Shown piece after piece: positions 24,925-36,720 of a stretch of DNA of 64,000 bases. The first letter of the stretch is position 1, and each line of letters begins with the position of its first letter. Source of the stretch: Dermanyssus gallinae (taxonomy: Eukaryota; Arthropoda; Arachnida; Mesostigmata; Dermanyssidae); NCBI GenBank assembly GCA_003439945.1, contig QVRM01006574.1, positions 1 through 64,000 of the forward strand, in the 5' to 3' direction. Made by a program: the position numbers and the translations under genes. The notes under the pieces were generated by a model, which saw nothing but the letters and a program-made list of their open reading frames with translations, made no database searches and had not been told where the DNA came from.

Positions 24925-26394
24925 ATTCTGCAGTTCTTATAATAGACCACGTTTTGAATCTTGAGTGCCTGCGTATTTACCCTCATCAGGTTTGCATAGA
25001 CGCTACACATATACGCGAATTACGTTTACGTTGCTAGTTGGTAAATTTTGCCTTCATAGACGTGAACAAGTAAGTCTTATTCATATATATACATATACAT
25101 GTAGCGATGAACATGTATCTGCAGAGTTGCACACAAACGAATGCCGATAAGGGTCTAGCGACACGTGATTTGACAAACAAAGATATCCTCACCCCGCGCG
25201 CATCAGCGATGTGTCTGTGAGGAGATACCTGTGAAGCAAACTGCGTGCCGCCGCAAATCTGGTGTAGGCCATGCATGGGAATAGTTGATGATAGCCTTGT
25301 AATCGCTATATTAGACAATTACAACCATCTCTGCAGTTTACACACTGGTATACGGCGTGTTGATACATTCCTCTTATTTAATTTATTGTTTCTTTTTATT
25401 TCGAGTACTTTTATCCAAGGTTATAACTGGACCTTGTTCGAAGCCGTGGGCCGGTAGTACGGAATCCCCACATCAGAGACAACAGAGGGAAAATGTGGCA
25501 AGAGTGCGTGATACAAGTAACAGTAGTCCGAAGTGAAATTAGTAGTGAAATTTTCAATAACATTTTAGTTAGTAAATCAGTAGTGAAATTATTATTCACA
25601 TTTTAGTTAGTAAATTAGTAGTGCAAGTATTAATGACATGGGTATAGCCAGATCATTGCACAACAGCTTTGCAGGTGTCCCTGCACCCCAGGCTCCCTTC
25701 AGCCTTTTTATTCGGTAAATAAAAACGTTTTCTATTCTGCTCTATAAATTCCTTAGTAACTGTCACTCACATGAAGCATTTCCAAATTACTTGCACCACA
25801 CTAGAAGGGCAACTTTTCCGGCGTGTTTCTTCCGCAACGTAGCAGTGACGTATAACGACTTGCGGCGCACCTTTACGATATGCTTGGTGTTCAACTTGGA
25901 AACACTACATCCGCTGGCTATAAATGTTGCCACATTTGTTTGTCATTGAACAATTCGAATACGTGGCCGCCGTAAACGGCACTAGATAGCATGCATTCGG
26001 CGCTGACGGCCATGCATGTCTTTGCTGCTGGACGTGACGTACATGATTGCATTTCACCATCTACAAAATGCAGATGGTGCCAGCCAGATATATGTATGTA
26101 AGTCTCGTGTCCCTGAAGTCTGAGCGCACTGCGTAGGCAATAATTGCATTTGCGTGACACGCTTTTAATCTTGAGAGCCGTCAAGAATGGTCGTAAGTTG
26201 GCTTTAAACGTAAAAGCGCCACGTCTCCTCCGTTACTAATCTTGTTAGAATCTCTGAGCGCCGCGTGCAGTCTTGATACTTGTACAGTCGTCAATGAAAT
26301 GTTCCTTTGCAGATAGCTAAATTATGCGTTGCTACAAACTCTTATTACTTTAGAATCGAATGTGTGGTACTGGTTGGTTTTTACATTGCATTTT
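22119..26394. other. Unassigned DNA
   Basis: No gene or element could be supported. (TA)n tracts fill about 22207-22244, 23791-23821 and 24883-24922. A minus-strand frame near 24600-24735 reads protein-like (for example ILEAVREVMELLDNGKSYLL) but lacks convincing splice sites. Confidence 0.4.
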
Positions 26395-26588
26395 TTTAGT
26401 TATTGGGCTACCGAGTCTGTCGAATGTGATTTCGGTTAACAAAACATGCCATTTGCAAACTGTTGCTATGAGAATATTCATTATTGACATGCAATATGTT
26501 TTAGTAAGCGCGACTTACTAAATAGTGTTATATATATTGTTTATTTCGCAATAACATTGCATTTCAAGATGGTACATAATTATAATAC
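26395..26588 (-). mobile_element. R1-like LINE 3' UTR, distal part (copy 1)
   Basis: This stretch is homologous to 28790-28960, including the shared TTTGCAAAC and AGTAAG-GCGACTTAC blocks. In the second copy it is contiguous with the part found here at 27905-28080. The two halves are therefore one LINE 3' end split by the R4-like insertion. Confidence 0.6.
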
Positions 26589-27904
26589 AATTCATTCACG
26601 CATTCACTTGGTGGGTTCTTATCGAGGCCTCTTTCTTCTAAGATTCTCCTTTTCGGCCCTACGTCTCAACCACTTGTTTCGAGGTGCAGATTGTTCACTG
26701 GCTTCCGGATTTCTTAAACGACTTAACGACAGCATGCTGGCTACAGTAGAGGCGTTGCTGAACCTCAGTCTATCCACGGGTGCACGCCAACAAGCTCTAC
26801 TCCCTGTTCTTTGGGGTGGCCTAGGGTTACCTGATGCGACTGTCTTATCTGAGATAGCTCTGGCAGCTTCTCTACACAGGTCTATGCAACAAGCTAGAAC
26901 CCTCCTCGATTCGGCTGCCCTCACAGACTTAGAAGCCCGATTGGAAACAAGCCACCGTAGAGCAGTTGCCCTGTGCGGCCACGAGCCCGCCGAAGCTGGA
27001 CACCAGAAAGAATGGTCAACAGCTCTATATGAGCAAAGGGTCGTAGACCTCATTGCGGGATGCACGACGGACGCCGACAAGGCCAGGCTGCGCGCCGTCT
27101 CCTCCAAGGGGGCGGGCGCATGGCTACACGCCTTTCCCTGTGCCCGGATCGGGACCCTGTTAGATCATGAGTCGGTAAGGATTGCCGTCCGACTTTGTTT
27201 GGGAACAGACACTGTTTACACTCATACCTGCGTCTGCGGAGACGTCGTCGGACCAGACGGACGCCACGGGCTGTCCTGTATCGTCAGCGCAGGTAGGCGA
27301 GCAAGACACCAAGCCCTGAATGAAACCTTCAGTCGAGCTTTACGATCCAGTGGTCTGCCGTGCGTCCTTGAACCCGTCGGGCTAGACAGGGAGGGCGGCA
27401 AGAGACCTGACGGGCTGACCTTAACTCCGTTCGAGAGCGGATGCATGCTGGTTTGGGACGCGACAGTTACTGACTCATTAGCCCCTTCAATGGTTAGTGC
27501 TGGCGCGGCCCGGGCTAGTCATGCTTCGGCTCTCGCCGAGGCAAACAAGGTTAGAAAGTACCAGAACATCGGGTACCCGTACAAGTTTTATCCCTTTGCC
27601 TTCGAGACCCTTGGCGGGCCCGGTCCATCCACTTGAAGTTTGCTACAAAAGGTCGGGGAACGCCTGATTCTAGCCAGCGGAGACAAACGAGCGGGTGATT
27701 TTCTCAGACAGCGCCTGTCGCTGGATGTGCAACGGGGCAATGCGGCCTCGGTTCGGGGCACTCTCCAGAAATGGCTGGTCCCTACACTGGACCCCCCGTA
27801 ACGGTGCACACGTTCGCAGGGACTCAAATGTCATGTTCCCACCCTGAATGATTGATTACATTGAATAAATAGTATTAATTGCAAAAAAAAATATAATTCA
27901 TTCA
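26589..27904 (+). mobile_element. R4-like non-LTR retrotransposon, 5'-truncated, with target duplication
   Basis: The element core is about 26600-27892 and ends in a short poly(A). The 10-bp sequence AATTCATTCA lies just before (26589-26598) and just after (27895-27904), consistent with a target-site duplication. Truncation at the 5' end falls in the region following the reverse transcriptase. A related, longer copy lies on the minus strand at 47.6-49.2 kb. The host sequence is an R1-like LINE 3' end, and 28.8-29.1 kb carries that sequence without the insertion. Confidence 0.8.
26600..27801 (+). pseudogene. R4-like ORF C-terminal half with restriction-like endonuclease
   Basis: The frame begins within the region after the reverse transcriptase (LFLLRFSFSALRLNHLFRGA). 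It then carries the CCHC knuckle CVCGDVVGPDGRHGLSC and the restriction-like endonuclease motifs: RHQALNETFSRAL, KRPDG and LVWDATV. These hold the PD...D catalytic pattern used by R2/R4-type elements to nick target DNA. A single in-frame TGA at 27634-27636 interrupts the frame. The same frame then continues through FLRQRLSLDVQRGNAASVRG to a stop at 27799-27801. The reverse transcriptase is missing, so the copy is dead. Confidence 0.88.
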
Positions 27905-28300
27905 TTTTATACAATTTGAACACTTCAGCGACCGTCCCACCGGGGAATAAATAAATAGTGTTTACTCTCGATTTATTTCACCATATGCTGATAGTTGTTT
28001 TCCTGCAGTGTTCTGTACAACAAAGTCTCATTTATGGATGCACTTCTAACTCAAGGCCGTACAGGGTATATTTCTAATTTAATAAGATGAAGAATGATTG
28101 TATGCTCAAGCGTGTCTTCGGTTTTGCTGTGGCAGGACTTGCAGAATGGAGATTTGTTTTTCTCAATTCTGAACAAGTATGACTAGTGCCACTTGAACTT
28201 GCCACCTGGTCGGTTCATCCAGGCCCTGATCTCCGGGATCAGAGTCTTTACTAAGTACCCGGGCTCTCCGTCTTGAAGAAAGTCCCATTCTAAAGGTCAG
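27905..28300 (-). mobile_element. R1-like LINE, C-terminal fragment and proximal 3' UTR (copy 1)
   Basis: On the minus strand from about 28260 the sequence reads LIPEIRAWMNRPGG, then a cysteine knuckle CKSCHSKTEDTLEHTI, which is the conserved C-terminus of R1-like LINEs. The same block appears as LIPNIRQWMNRPGG at 54.8 kb. It ends at a stop near 28065, and 3' UTR follows toward lower coordinates. It is diverged, with a stop inside the TGHG region. Confidence 0.7.
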
Positions 28301-28789
28301 TGAGTACCAGATGTACTGCAGTCAACGAGACACAGTAGCTCTCAAATGAAAGTAACTTACCTAATTCTGAAGACATGCATAGATGTTTTTAGGCCTGTGG
28401 CCTGCAATTCACCTAAGCAATGGATTGGTGTCATTGCTTATGTGTGTGTATCTCGACGCCGTTCCTGCTAAAAAACCATTTCTCAGATCTTGTTCGAAAA
28501 TATCGTATCTAGGTCGTTTTATTAGTTATTACACCACGGCGCGCTGGCACCCAAAAGATGTCCGAAGACTCCTCGCTTGAGAATCGGTCAAAAGTTACAT
28601 CGGTTTATGTTTGTTTCGAAGAACGCTGTGGTTTTATCGCGAAAGGCGGTGGTTGACGTTGGACTGCGGCCGTTCGACGTGGTCGGTTATGATCGGTTCG
28701 TTTGCGTCATAATGTGTAGATGGTTGGGGGCTGCCTTGCCGTCTAGCCGGTGGAGAGCTTCGTCACAATATTGACTGGGCAACCGTGTA
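28301..28789. other. Unassigned DNA
   Basis: No gene could be supported. A minus-strand consensus splice donor (GTAAGT) lies near 28355-28361, after a short ATG frame, but nothing else supports an exon. Confidence 0.4.
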
Positions 28790-29215
28790 TCGATTGAGAT
28801 TCGGGTCATAAAAAGTGCCGTTTGCAAACAGTTGCCATGACACTAATCACTACCGACATGTACTATACTTAGTAAGTGCGACTTACATTTAGTTTATAGT
28901 GTGAACAACGTTCAACATTTTTTGTTCAACATTTCAAATTACTCATTCGTATTTAAAAGTCGATCTTAGTCTTAGAATTTTTCCTTAAAATATATTTCAA
29001 TGTATATCGTCGACTAGTGATAGTTGTTTTACTACGGTGTCTGGCAAACAAGGATGATGTCTAGTCTAGGGGTATACTCCTAACTCGGGACCGCACGGAA
29101 GTATTGTTCGAATTCAATGCAGGTTAGTACGTTATATCGTGATATCTTAATATCTCCACAAAATTCACAGACATTCGTCAGTGTACACACAATTTTTTTA
29201 ATGGTCACATGGGAA
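28790..29215 (-). mobile_element. R1-like LINE, C-terminal fragment and 3' UTR (copy 2)
   Basis: The minus-strand frame from about 29170 reads CEFCGDIKISRYNVLTCIEF, parallel to the cysteine knuckle of copy 1. The following 3' UTR matches copy 1 on both sides of its R4-like insertion, for example the TGATAGTTGTTTT block at about 29017 here and 27990 there. It therefore preserves the approximate empty site of that insertion. Confidence 0.6.
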
Positions 29216-29249
29216 GTCCTTAGCTTAAGATGTAAGGGTTTTGTGCACA

Positions 29250-29440
29250 ACCGCAGCTTCCTACTTACATCACAGCTTAAAGAAGACATACCTTTGTGCC
29301 TGTTGCCATGGATACAATCAGCAAGGGAACGGAAGTATTCTTTAAATAATTAAGTAAGCGAATTTAGCGGGTAACGAGAATTTAAGAGAGGATCAATTCT
29401 TGAGGCAAACGTTGTCTTTGGCCGTTCACAGATAGAACGA
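29250..29440 (+). mobile_element. Decayed R4/Dong-like 3' fragment (copy D)
   Basis: The nucleotide sequence parallels copies A-C through the CCTTTGTGCCTGTTGCCATG block, the AAGGGAACGGAAG block and the GGTCAATTCTTGAGGCAA-like block. It has many substitutions and small indels. Similarity ends near 29440, before the usual 3' UTR box, and no (AAT)n tail is present. It is the oldest-looking copy in the window. Confidence 0.65.
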
Positions 29441-30559
29441 GTCTTTCTCGCGGGAGTCCAGCGGCTTTATTGCCATACGAGTCGTCGCAATAGTTAAAGT
29501 AAGTAACTAAAATTGAACATGATCAGTGAGCATCCGTATTATGCACTTGATTGTGTGGTGTTGCACTAAAGAGTTGCCGAATGAATGTTCAGGTGGCATT
29601 CCGCCATGCTTCTTTAGCAGCAAGTTTATAGAGCTTACGTACCGCAATTGTAATTGAGGGCAGTAAAGGTTTAAATGCGCTCGTAACTGCAGCCTCTACT
29701 ACTTCAACAAAACGAGGCAGTTTTTAGCAGTCATCGCTTAAATGATAAACGTAAAAACCCACTTTAACATTACACGTATAAAAAAAAATATGCAAGAATA
29801 GCTTCTCGCAGCATCCCCCTCTCTAAGGTCTCTCGCGAAGCCCCTTTTCGATCGCCTGTTGCATAGTTCCCATCATAGTCGACGTATCTTTTTTTTGTGG
29901 AATACCCTAAAAATGCGGTTTGCACATGCGCACACCAATGCAGGAAAAATCGCCCGCAAGTGTGGGGCTCCAACCCACTAAGAGTCGTCTCCACATACAC
30001 CCACTAAACGGTAACTGCCTATTTAGATTCTTCAACCAATTGGAGGGTGAGAGTCTACTCATGGCTAGTTTCTTCCCCGGAGACCTCAGGGGACGCGCAT
30101 AATGCAACGGTTATTTGGCATGCATTTATTCGTGACTATATATTTGCAACATTTCGTTGTTTTCTGCCACTTTTTTAGAGGACTCACAGGAAGGTGCGGT
30201 TCCATGCACGCTCACCACGGTGGGACAGTAGTGTAGGGCTCTAACCCACCAGCTTCCCGTTCATCGTGTTCCCGTTCTCCGACCTGACTGAGGACTGCGT
30301 GCGGATTACATTAAAGAGTCAGGAGGGGGAAGGGGAGTCTACTTCTTCTGACGGGTCAATTCCCCAAGAGCCATGAGGATGGGGGCGCTTTAGGGGGTGG
30401 CCCACGTTTTCTCTGGTAGTGAGTTTCTCTTGTGTGCTTCGAAGACTTTAGATGTGCTGTTCCAGCACGAGAGCCTTACCTCCGTTATTGCAGAGGTTAT
30501 GATGATCAATAGCCGATGGCTTCATTAAAAGGGGTAGAAGTGCCAGCTGCTCCGCTCAT
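29441..30559. other. Unassigned DNA
   Basis: No gene recognised. The right part could be the 3' UTR of the decayed R1-like element that starts at 30560, but I cannot show it. Confidence 0.4.
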
Positions 30560-32900
30560 GCTGGACACCTCAGAACAGCGTGTTATGTCCTCCGATCCAT
30601 TGCCGCAACGGATGCACTTAAAGCCAGGAGCCTTTCTTATCCTGAACGAGTAGGGCTGTGAGTCGCCATGACCTGTCAGGATTTAGATTGCCTGTAGCAC
30701 CCTGTCGACTGTATGACAACGCTCCTCGTCCTTTTTTTTTACGCTCTGACAACCACATTGTAGACGCTCGTAATGAGCTAAGTTGCCTGTGGCACGATAT
30801 CGTCTAAATGCATCTATCGTCATCGCGTTCTCGTACTGGAATTATATTTTTGTGCTGGGGGTTAGCCCATAAGCGGCGCTCTTTCAGGTTCCAGGGAACG
30901 CTTTTGCCACCTCTGTTCTATTTTATATTGGCGGTCCCAGGAATCGTTTCTAGTTCTTTGAGAAAGACCTTCCAGAAGCGCTACTTGCTCTTGGAGGGCG
31001 CGCAGCCCTTTGCGCTCGGTGTGCACAGCCGCTTTTATCTCGGACGCAAATGAAGAGGCATTGCATCTTGATGCAGCCCCATTTGGGCGGTCAATCTCGG
31101 TCGTCCACCAATATTTAGGTGGCGAAAGCGTTTTTGTTAATTCGCATGACCCGGGGGAGGAGCGGGCTCTGTGCACCGCCTCGCAACGTAGGTAAGCCTT
31201 GTCATCCAATGAAACTCCCCAGCAAGCCTGAAGCTTGTCAATTCCTTAGCTCGTCGCGTCATTTGTAGGTCGATGCACAAGGTGCATCTACCGGCGTGAA
31301 TATCATTGTTAAGGGCTATAAGATCCTCTGCCGTCTTCTATTCGAGGACTGTGAGTCCCCTACGGTTAGTCTTGGCAGAGCCCCGTGTGCTGGCGGTTAA
31401 ATTCTGCAGTTATTGCAAAAAAAAGAACGTCATATTGTCTAAAAGAGGATTCTAAGTAATTTAGAAGTTTGTTTAAAACGTCAAGTAAAAGGTTGGGGCA
31501 AGAGTGGAATTGCCTAATGTTAGCCACAATTATAGGTTAAATCATGTTCGCTGCCGTGTTCAGAGATTTGAAGGGAGCAAAGGCTGTTAAGTATAATGAG
31601 AGCTATTTTAAGGTCGTAATCCATTGGATCTTGGGCTTGCTGAGCAGCAAGAGATCGGTGCCTATTCGGTTGCTCTTTTTCCTCTCTTGAAGCAGAGCGG
31701 TTGGCTCCTCTGCAGCTGTTGCATCTTTATAAACTTTTAGAACCTGAATCATTGATATCTAAAATTTCTCCGGCCGTAAGTTTCTCTGAAGATGTGTCAC
31801 TTGAGTTGGCAGCCTTTGCAGTCCGAGGGTCGTCTAAACCTCTTCCGTCGGTTCCTGCACCCCGGGTTGCACCCGCCCGATTTTTCAGTAGTGCCAGGGA
31901 GGCTCTCGTAAATAGATGGCACTGGGTCGGAGGCCCGAGCTAGCGGCGGTGTGGCGGGGCACGAGCATTGGTCAAATGTTAGGCTATGGCGTACTTTATT
32001 TTGGGCAAGCAGCCCCACGATGATCCAGTCCGTGGTAACGCGAGAGGACATTCCCAGTTGTACCAGATCTCGGGTGTAAATATGGTGGGAATCGGAGGGG
32101 CCGCTCGGATGAGAGCCGTTCATCTGCCGGTGGTATCCCAGGGAGGTCGACCATTATGGATCCGACAATGTCCGTCTCCCGGAATAAATCATCCTCGGTG
32201 TCATATAAGGAGGCTCCCTTTCCATTAGGTAATGATCATCCACGAGGCCAATCTTTAATTAGTTACGTAAAGAACAAAGCGGTCTAGAAAGCTAAATTTA
32301 AAAAATACACATTTCTAAAGATAACTCTAGGAAGTTAAGGAAGACCCTCTTGCCGCCACCAGCAGCACATCATTCTTGGGCAGGCGTTTAACGCAAGTGG
32401 CCCTGACCGGGTGGGCGTTAGCGTTCACCTTAGTGTTTAAGCTTCTAATTAGATCCGCATTGGACTAACCTTTCTTCCTCTTTAGAAGGATGGTTATAGT
32501 GACTCTATTCTTCTCTACTTTCAGGTGCCCTAAGGAACCTGTTCTCTGCTGTAAAGGCGAAGGCGAGGTCTAGGCCTCATTTTTGGCCTATCCTCTTCTG
32601 AAATTTGCCAATCCCCTCTGCTTCCCCTGACTTGTCATGAGACAGGGAATAGGTCCAAGTACGCTTAGGTTCAAGAGCGTCTTGGCCTTATCATGGACTG
32701 CCTGGAGGAGGTTGTTACCCTGGACTTGCGTAGCATCTGAGGGCGCGGAGGCGAAACGCCACCAGAGCGCTAGTGGTTGGTAGGAATGAAGCGGACCTTC
32801 GCGGTGCCGAAGTTGGCATACAAACACCGGCCCAACTAGCTAGCCCTGGACACCAGTGCAGTTGGGCGGTCTGACTACCCGGGGGACCTACTTTGATTCA
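30560..32900 (-). pseudogene. Decayed R1-like LINE lacking its reverse transcriptase
   Basis: Minus-strand order, from high to low coordinates: a possible gag-like zinc-knuckle remnant near 32820-32700 (weak); low-identity sequence; PPKYWWTTEIDR followed by a basic stretch (about 31115-31000), the block between endonuclease and reverse transcriptase in R1-type elements; then at 30690-30560 the C-terminal block LTGHGDSQPYSFRIRKAP with the knuckle CIRCGNGSEDITRC. The blocks at 31.0 and 30.7 kb should be separated by more than 1 kb of reverse transcriptase, so that domain has been deleted. Frames are broken throughout. The endonuclease itself could not be traced with confidence. Confidence 0.6.
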
Positions 32901-34156
32901 GCACTCTAAATCTCACTTCATTGCTGCCTCTAACACACTCTCTTTGATTTGGCAATTATAAACAAGACGATATTATACCTATTAGTTTTAAGCAATTGGC
33001 AGATGTACCAGCATACCGCGCGGCATTCTGTTCGCAAGGTCATTTGAAAAAGTAAAACTGTCTGCAATTTTTGAGGGAGCACATCGTAAGGCCCAAAGAG
33101 GGCTAACGTTCATGCCCTACTACAGGCCCCAGAAATCTACATCACACAGTGGTGCAGGCAATAGTCGTGGAGGCAATGTTGGATTATCTATCATCTTCGG
33201 AGTTACTGAACCCAACCATGGAATGCATTTAAGAAAAGTTTACAGACACGCAAATGTTAGAAGCGTCGCACCGCTGAGCACTGGTCAAAAATCATCGACA
33301 TTCTCTACACTGCGTTTAAATTTATTTTTCACGTGTCTCTGACAAAAAAGCAGTCTACCTTACCATCACAAGCTGCTGATTTTAAAGACGAATAGAGGAA
33401 TAGATTACATATAATTGTGGAATACCATCTCCCACAAGTCTCATCATAAAACAGCCCCAGCTGTTACTCCTAACTATACTAACAGCTTTAACTTGAGTTC
33501 GGCCACACAATTGTAGTGCCAAACTGCAGTTCTGTGCCCGCTTTTTATTTCCGCTACGTAAAGTTTCTAAAATATGTCTAGGACAGTTTCACAAAGGAAG
33601 TAGCTCAAACATATAACGATAACGATGCTCTAAGAATACGACTTCTGCGTGCAAAAGGGGGTCAAATTAATCAAGTGCAATGTTCATGTCAGATACAACC
33701 GCCTACGAAGCTCTGTGATTGTACAATCGCCAGAAGTTGGTACTTGAGGTTGTAAACAATGCGTATGCTTAGCATAGAAGATGTACCCATGCAGATGCAA
33801 GGATTGCAAACATTTTTGTATCCTCTCTTTTTTGTCACGATTGTAACGTTATATTGTATATGCCGTCTGTCAGCACGGCCTCACCAACTCTCATCACTTC
33901 TCCGGTAGATACCGAATAGCCATCTAGGTAGACATCTAGGCTTGACCTCTCAATCTCGTTCACCTTATAATACTGCTTAAATGCTAACGGTTTTTTTAGC
34001 CCAGTTTAGGAATACAATATGCTCTATTTGGATAAAATAAAAATGATATTGATCAGGATTACATGATCTTACGTATATTGGATGGTACGTAAAACGTACG
34101 TCAGCTTTGGAAAAAAAAACTAAACCAATTATTTATAGAAACATATTTGCATTATA
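32901..34156. other. Unassigned DNA
   Basis: No gene, RNA or element could be supported in this interval. Confidence 0.45.
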
Positions 34157-34605
34157 CTAATCCAAGGAATGAGGCCATTGAAAAGCAGATTCTGTGTCGT
34201 TACACCAAGCTGTTCCGGCATTGACGTAAGCAGCCATAGAGATTCCCTTGGCGCTGTTGGTCTTTACGACGCGTTCAAGGCCACCGACGCCTCTAATATA
34301 CTCAATCATAGCAGTGTAGCTCTTCTTACAGGGGACGCACGAAGATTACACCACAGCCACCGCTGAATGATTGACTATTGACGCAACGAGCTTATCGATG
34401 CAAGCAAATTGGACTTGCCCGGGCATCTTCTTCTCTGTGATATACTTGAAACCGCGTTCTCGACTGTTTTAGCGAGCGTCGCCGTTATAGCAAGCGCCGA
34501 AACCTTCGCCGCCCAATCGCGATAAACCGTATACATTTTGTGAATCATATTGAGCTCCTCGTAAGCGTTCTCCAATGTAGACGCTTCTCTGTGAAGTACT
34601 TTGGG
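34157..34605 (-). pseudogene. Broken gene of unknown family, about 140 codons
   Basis: On the minus strand, three colinear segments look like one protein. The first reads TLENAYEELNMIHKMYTVYR and continues DWAAKVSALAITATLAKTVE. A frameshift near 34450 leads to RGFKYITEKKMPGQVQFACI and DKLVASIVNHSAVAVV. A TAA near 34345 separates the last part, CVPCKKSYTAMIEYIRGVGG followed by LERVVKTNSAKGISMAAYVN and AGTAWCNDTESAFQWP. The composition is that of a real globular protein with several cysteines. I do not recognise the family. It could be a decayed gene, a retrocopy, or less likely a gene with very short introns. A CACAG acceptor-like site precedes the first segment. Confidence 0.4.
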
Positions 34606-36051
34606 ACAGTTTGCCAGTTGATTTTGGCGGTTTTACAGTCACCACCTACAAAACTTATGCTTAGATCGTTTGATCATGCACCAAATGATCCAAGCGTAAG
34701 TCCCAACGGAGCAATTAATTTCTGTATAGGTATACTAATAGCCTTTCTAGTGAGATAAGAGTAAAACTTCGCTAAGAAGGTAATAGAGCAAGTATATGGC
34801 TATGACAATCAACCTTACGCACAAACGAAGAAAAGAATGTGCGTATGACCGTGAAGAGTACCTATAGTATCTTGCTCGATTAACTAATGAACAAAAGTTT
34901 TTTACAAATAGCTGTATAAATTTATACAGCGTGCGGCACCTCAAAGCGTCACCATATAAAACACCTAATATGTGGAAAAAACGTATTTTATTAAACTTCG
35001 TAAAACTATCTAATAACTTATCAACTCTTAATAGGTTTGCCTTACAATCTTGCTCAACTAGTCAACGAACGCCTCGCTTCTAAAACGTAGCTTTCCGGAA
35101 TTTTCGTCTAAAACGTCACTTTCCGGAATTTTCTCCTACTAAGTGGCTGATTTACATCTTTACAAACTGATTTGATATTTTTCCTTCAGCGCACATCATT
35201 TTATCACATGATTTATTTCCACACCAGATTGGGTAAACTATACAATAGTATGATCAATATCACCACAGCTTCGTAATGATATTAACATTAAAAATGGCTC
35301 CGTACCAGCCTTGTTAGCGAGGAGACTGCATTGCACTCACTGCCATGATATCTCACACATATACCATAACAATATTTACAAACACATGTGTCACGGGGTT
35401 CATGGCAAGCGTCTTTCTGTCATAGGAGGTGGTGAAAACCGTACACAGCAAAACTGGCGGTTATGTGCCTGTTTGCCCTGCCCGTTCCGTTCCATTCTGA
35501 CCTAACCATTGCATCTGACATATAAAAATGTGGATCGATCTCTGCCCTCCTCTCTTCATATCGCCGTATGAACTCGCTGTATGCGAGGATGTCTGTAAGC
35601 TCAAAATGTTTTTTTTTAAATCTGTGTCACGAATAGTGGAGCTTCACACAGCAAATACTCAGTGAGTCGGTTGTATGCTGACGTATGTAAACCTAGTACC
35701 CGTTTCAAAAAAACGGATTTCACCCGATCGAGTGCACCATGTTAAGCCAAACTTAGGTTTGCCCCCACGAGCTGCATCCCGTATGATGCAAAAAGCGCTA
35801 TTTTCGTATCAAATAACACAGCATATTCTCGTGTATATAGTACCTCATGCATTAACATCAGGGCTAACTTAGGATTTGCTTTCAGGCCGACTACTGTACA
35901 TGTTTTTGTGCGGCGCCGCAGTTTATCAGCGTGCCGGGCTGATACCCTGTTGGTTGGGTTTCCACAACGACACGTGACCTCGTCCCCTAGCCATATTCGA
36001 GGCCACTTACCTCTACGATCTCAGTCTAGCTTTGCAGCGGAACAGCTCGAC
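34606..36051. other. Unassigned DNA
   Basis: No gene could be supported. A 25-bp sequence (TCTAAAACGT...CTTTCCGGAATTTTC) is repeated twice in tandem at about 35078-35133. Confidence 0.45.
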
Positions 36052-36117
36052 ATGACCACTGCCCGTCTCTGTCTCGTGTTGATTTTGTCATTTTGCCCTA
36101 GGCTCGATTTTGTTCAG
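36052..36117 (+). CDS. Possible signal-peptide exon
   Basis: An ATG at 36052 opens MTTARLCLVLILSFCPRLDF VQ, a plausible signal peptide with an n-region arginine and a leucine/isoleucine core. It is followed exactly in phase 0 by a possible splice donor (CAG then GTAGCC at 36118). The same frame is open upstream to 35908, so the true start could be earlier or this could be an internal exon. No partner exon was identified. Confidence 0.22.
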
Positions 36118-36245
36118 GTAGCCGTGTTCTTAGACAAACAACACATCCCAGTTTTCAGTATTTACTAATTTAATCATTATTAATGTACTTCTAGTGATTT
36201 TTTTTTAAGATTAATACATGAACACATTATTTTATATATACTATA

Positions 36246-36280
<35 letters not shown>

Positions 36281-36634
36281 GTCGTCGTATTATGGCTGGC
36301 GTTTCCTGAGTTCTCTCAGTCGGTAGAATCAAGAGTGAAGTCGTGACGACGTCAAAGAGAATCCCTTCCGTTCTACGCAGGATAAGCGCGAGTAGAGTTC
36401 GATCCGAGTCGGCAGCTGTTGGTATGAAATCAAATACGAACGCTTTTCTGTAATGGTGAGTAATGAAATCAAATGCAAGACGCCTTTGTGGCTCAGATTT
36501 CAGATGATAGATTTATGTGAATATTATAACTGCCTTGTCTACCATTAACAATGGAAGGATGATTTTTACCAACGCACAACGCTGGCCTGCACATAAATAC
36601 AAATGGATGCTGCAAAATGACAGTATATTATAAA

Positions 36635-36720
<86 letters not shown>

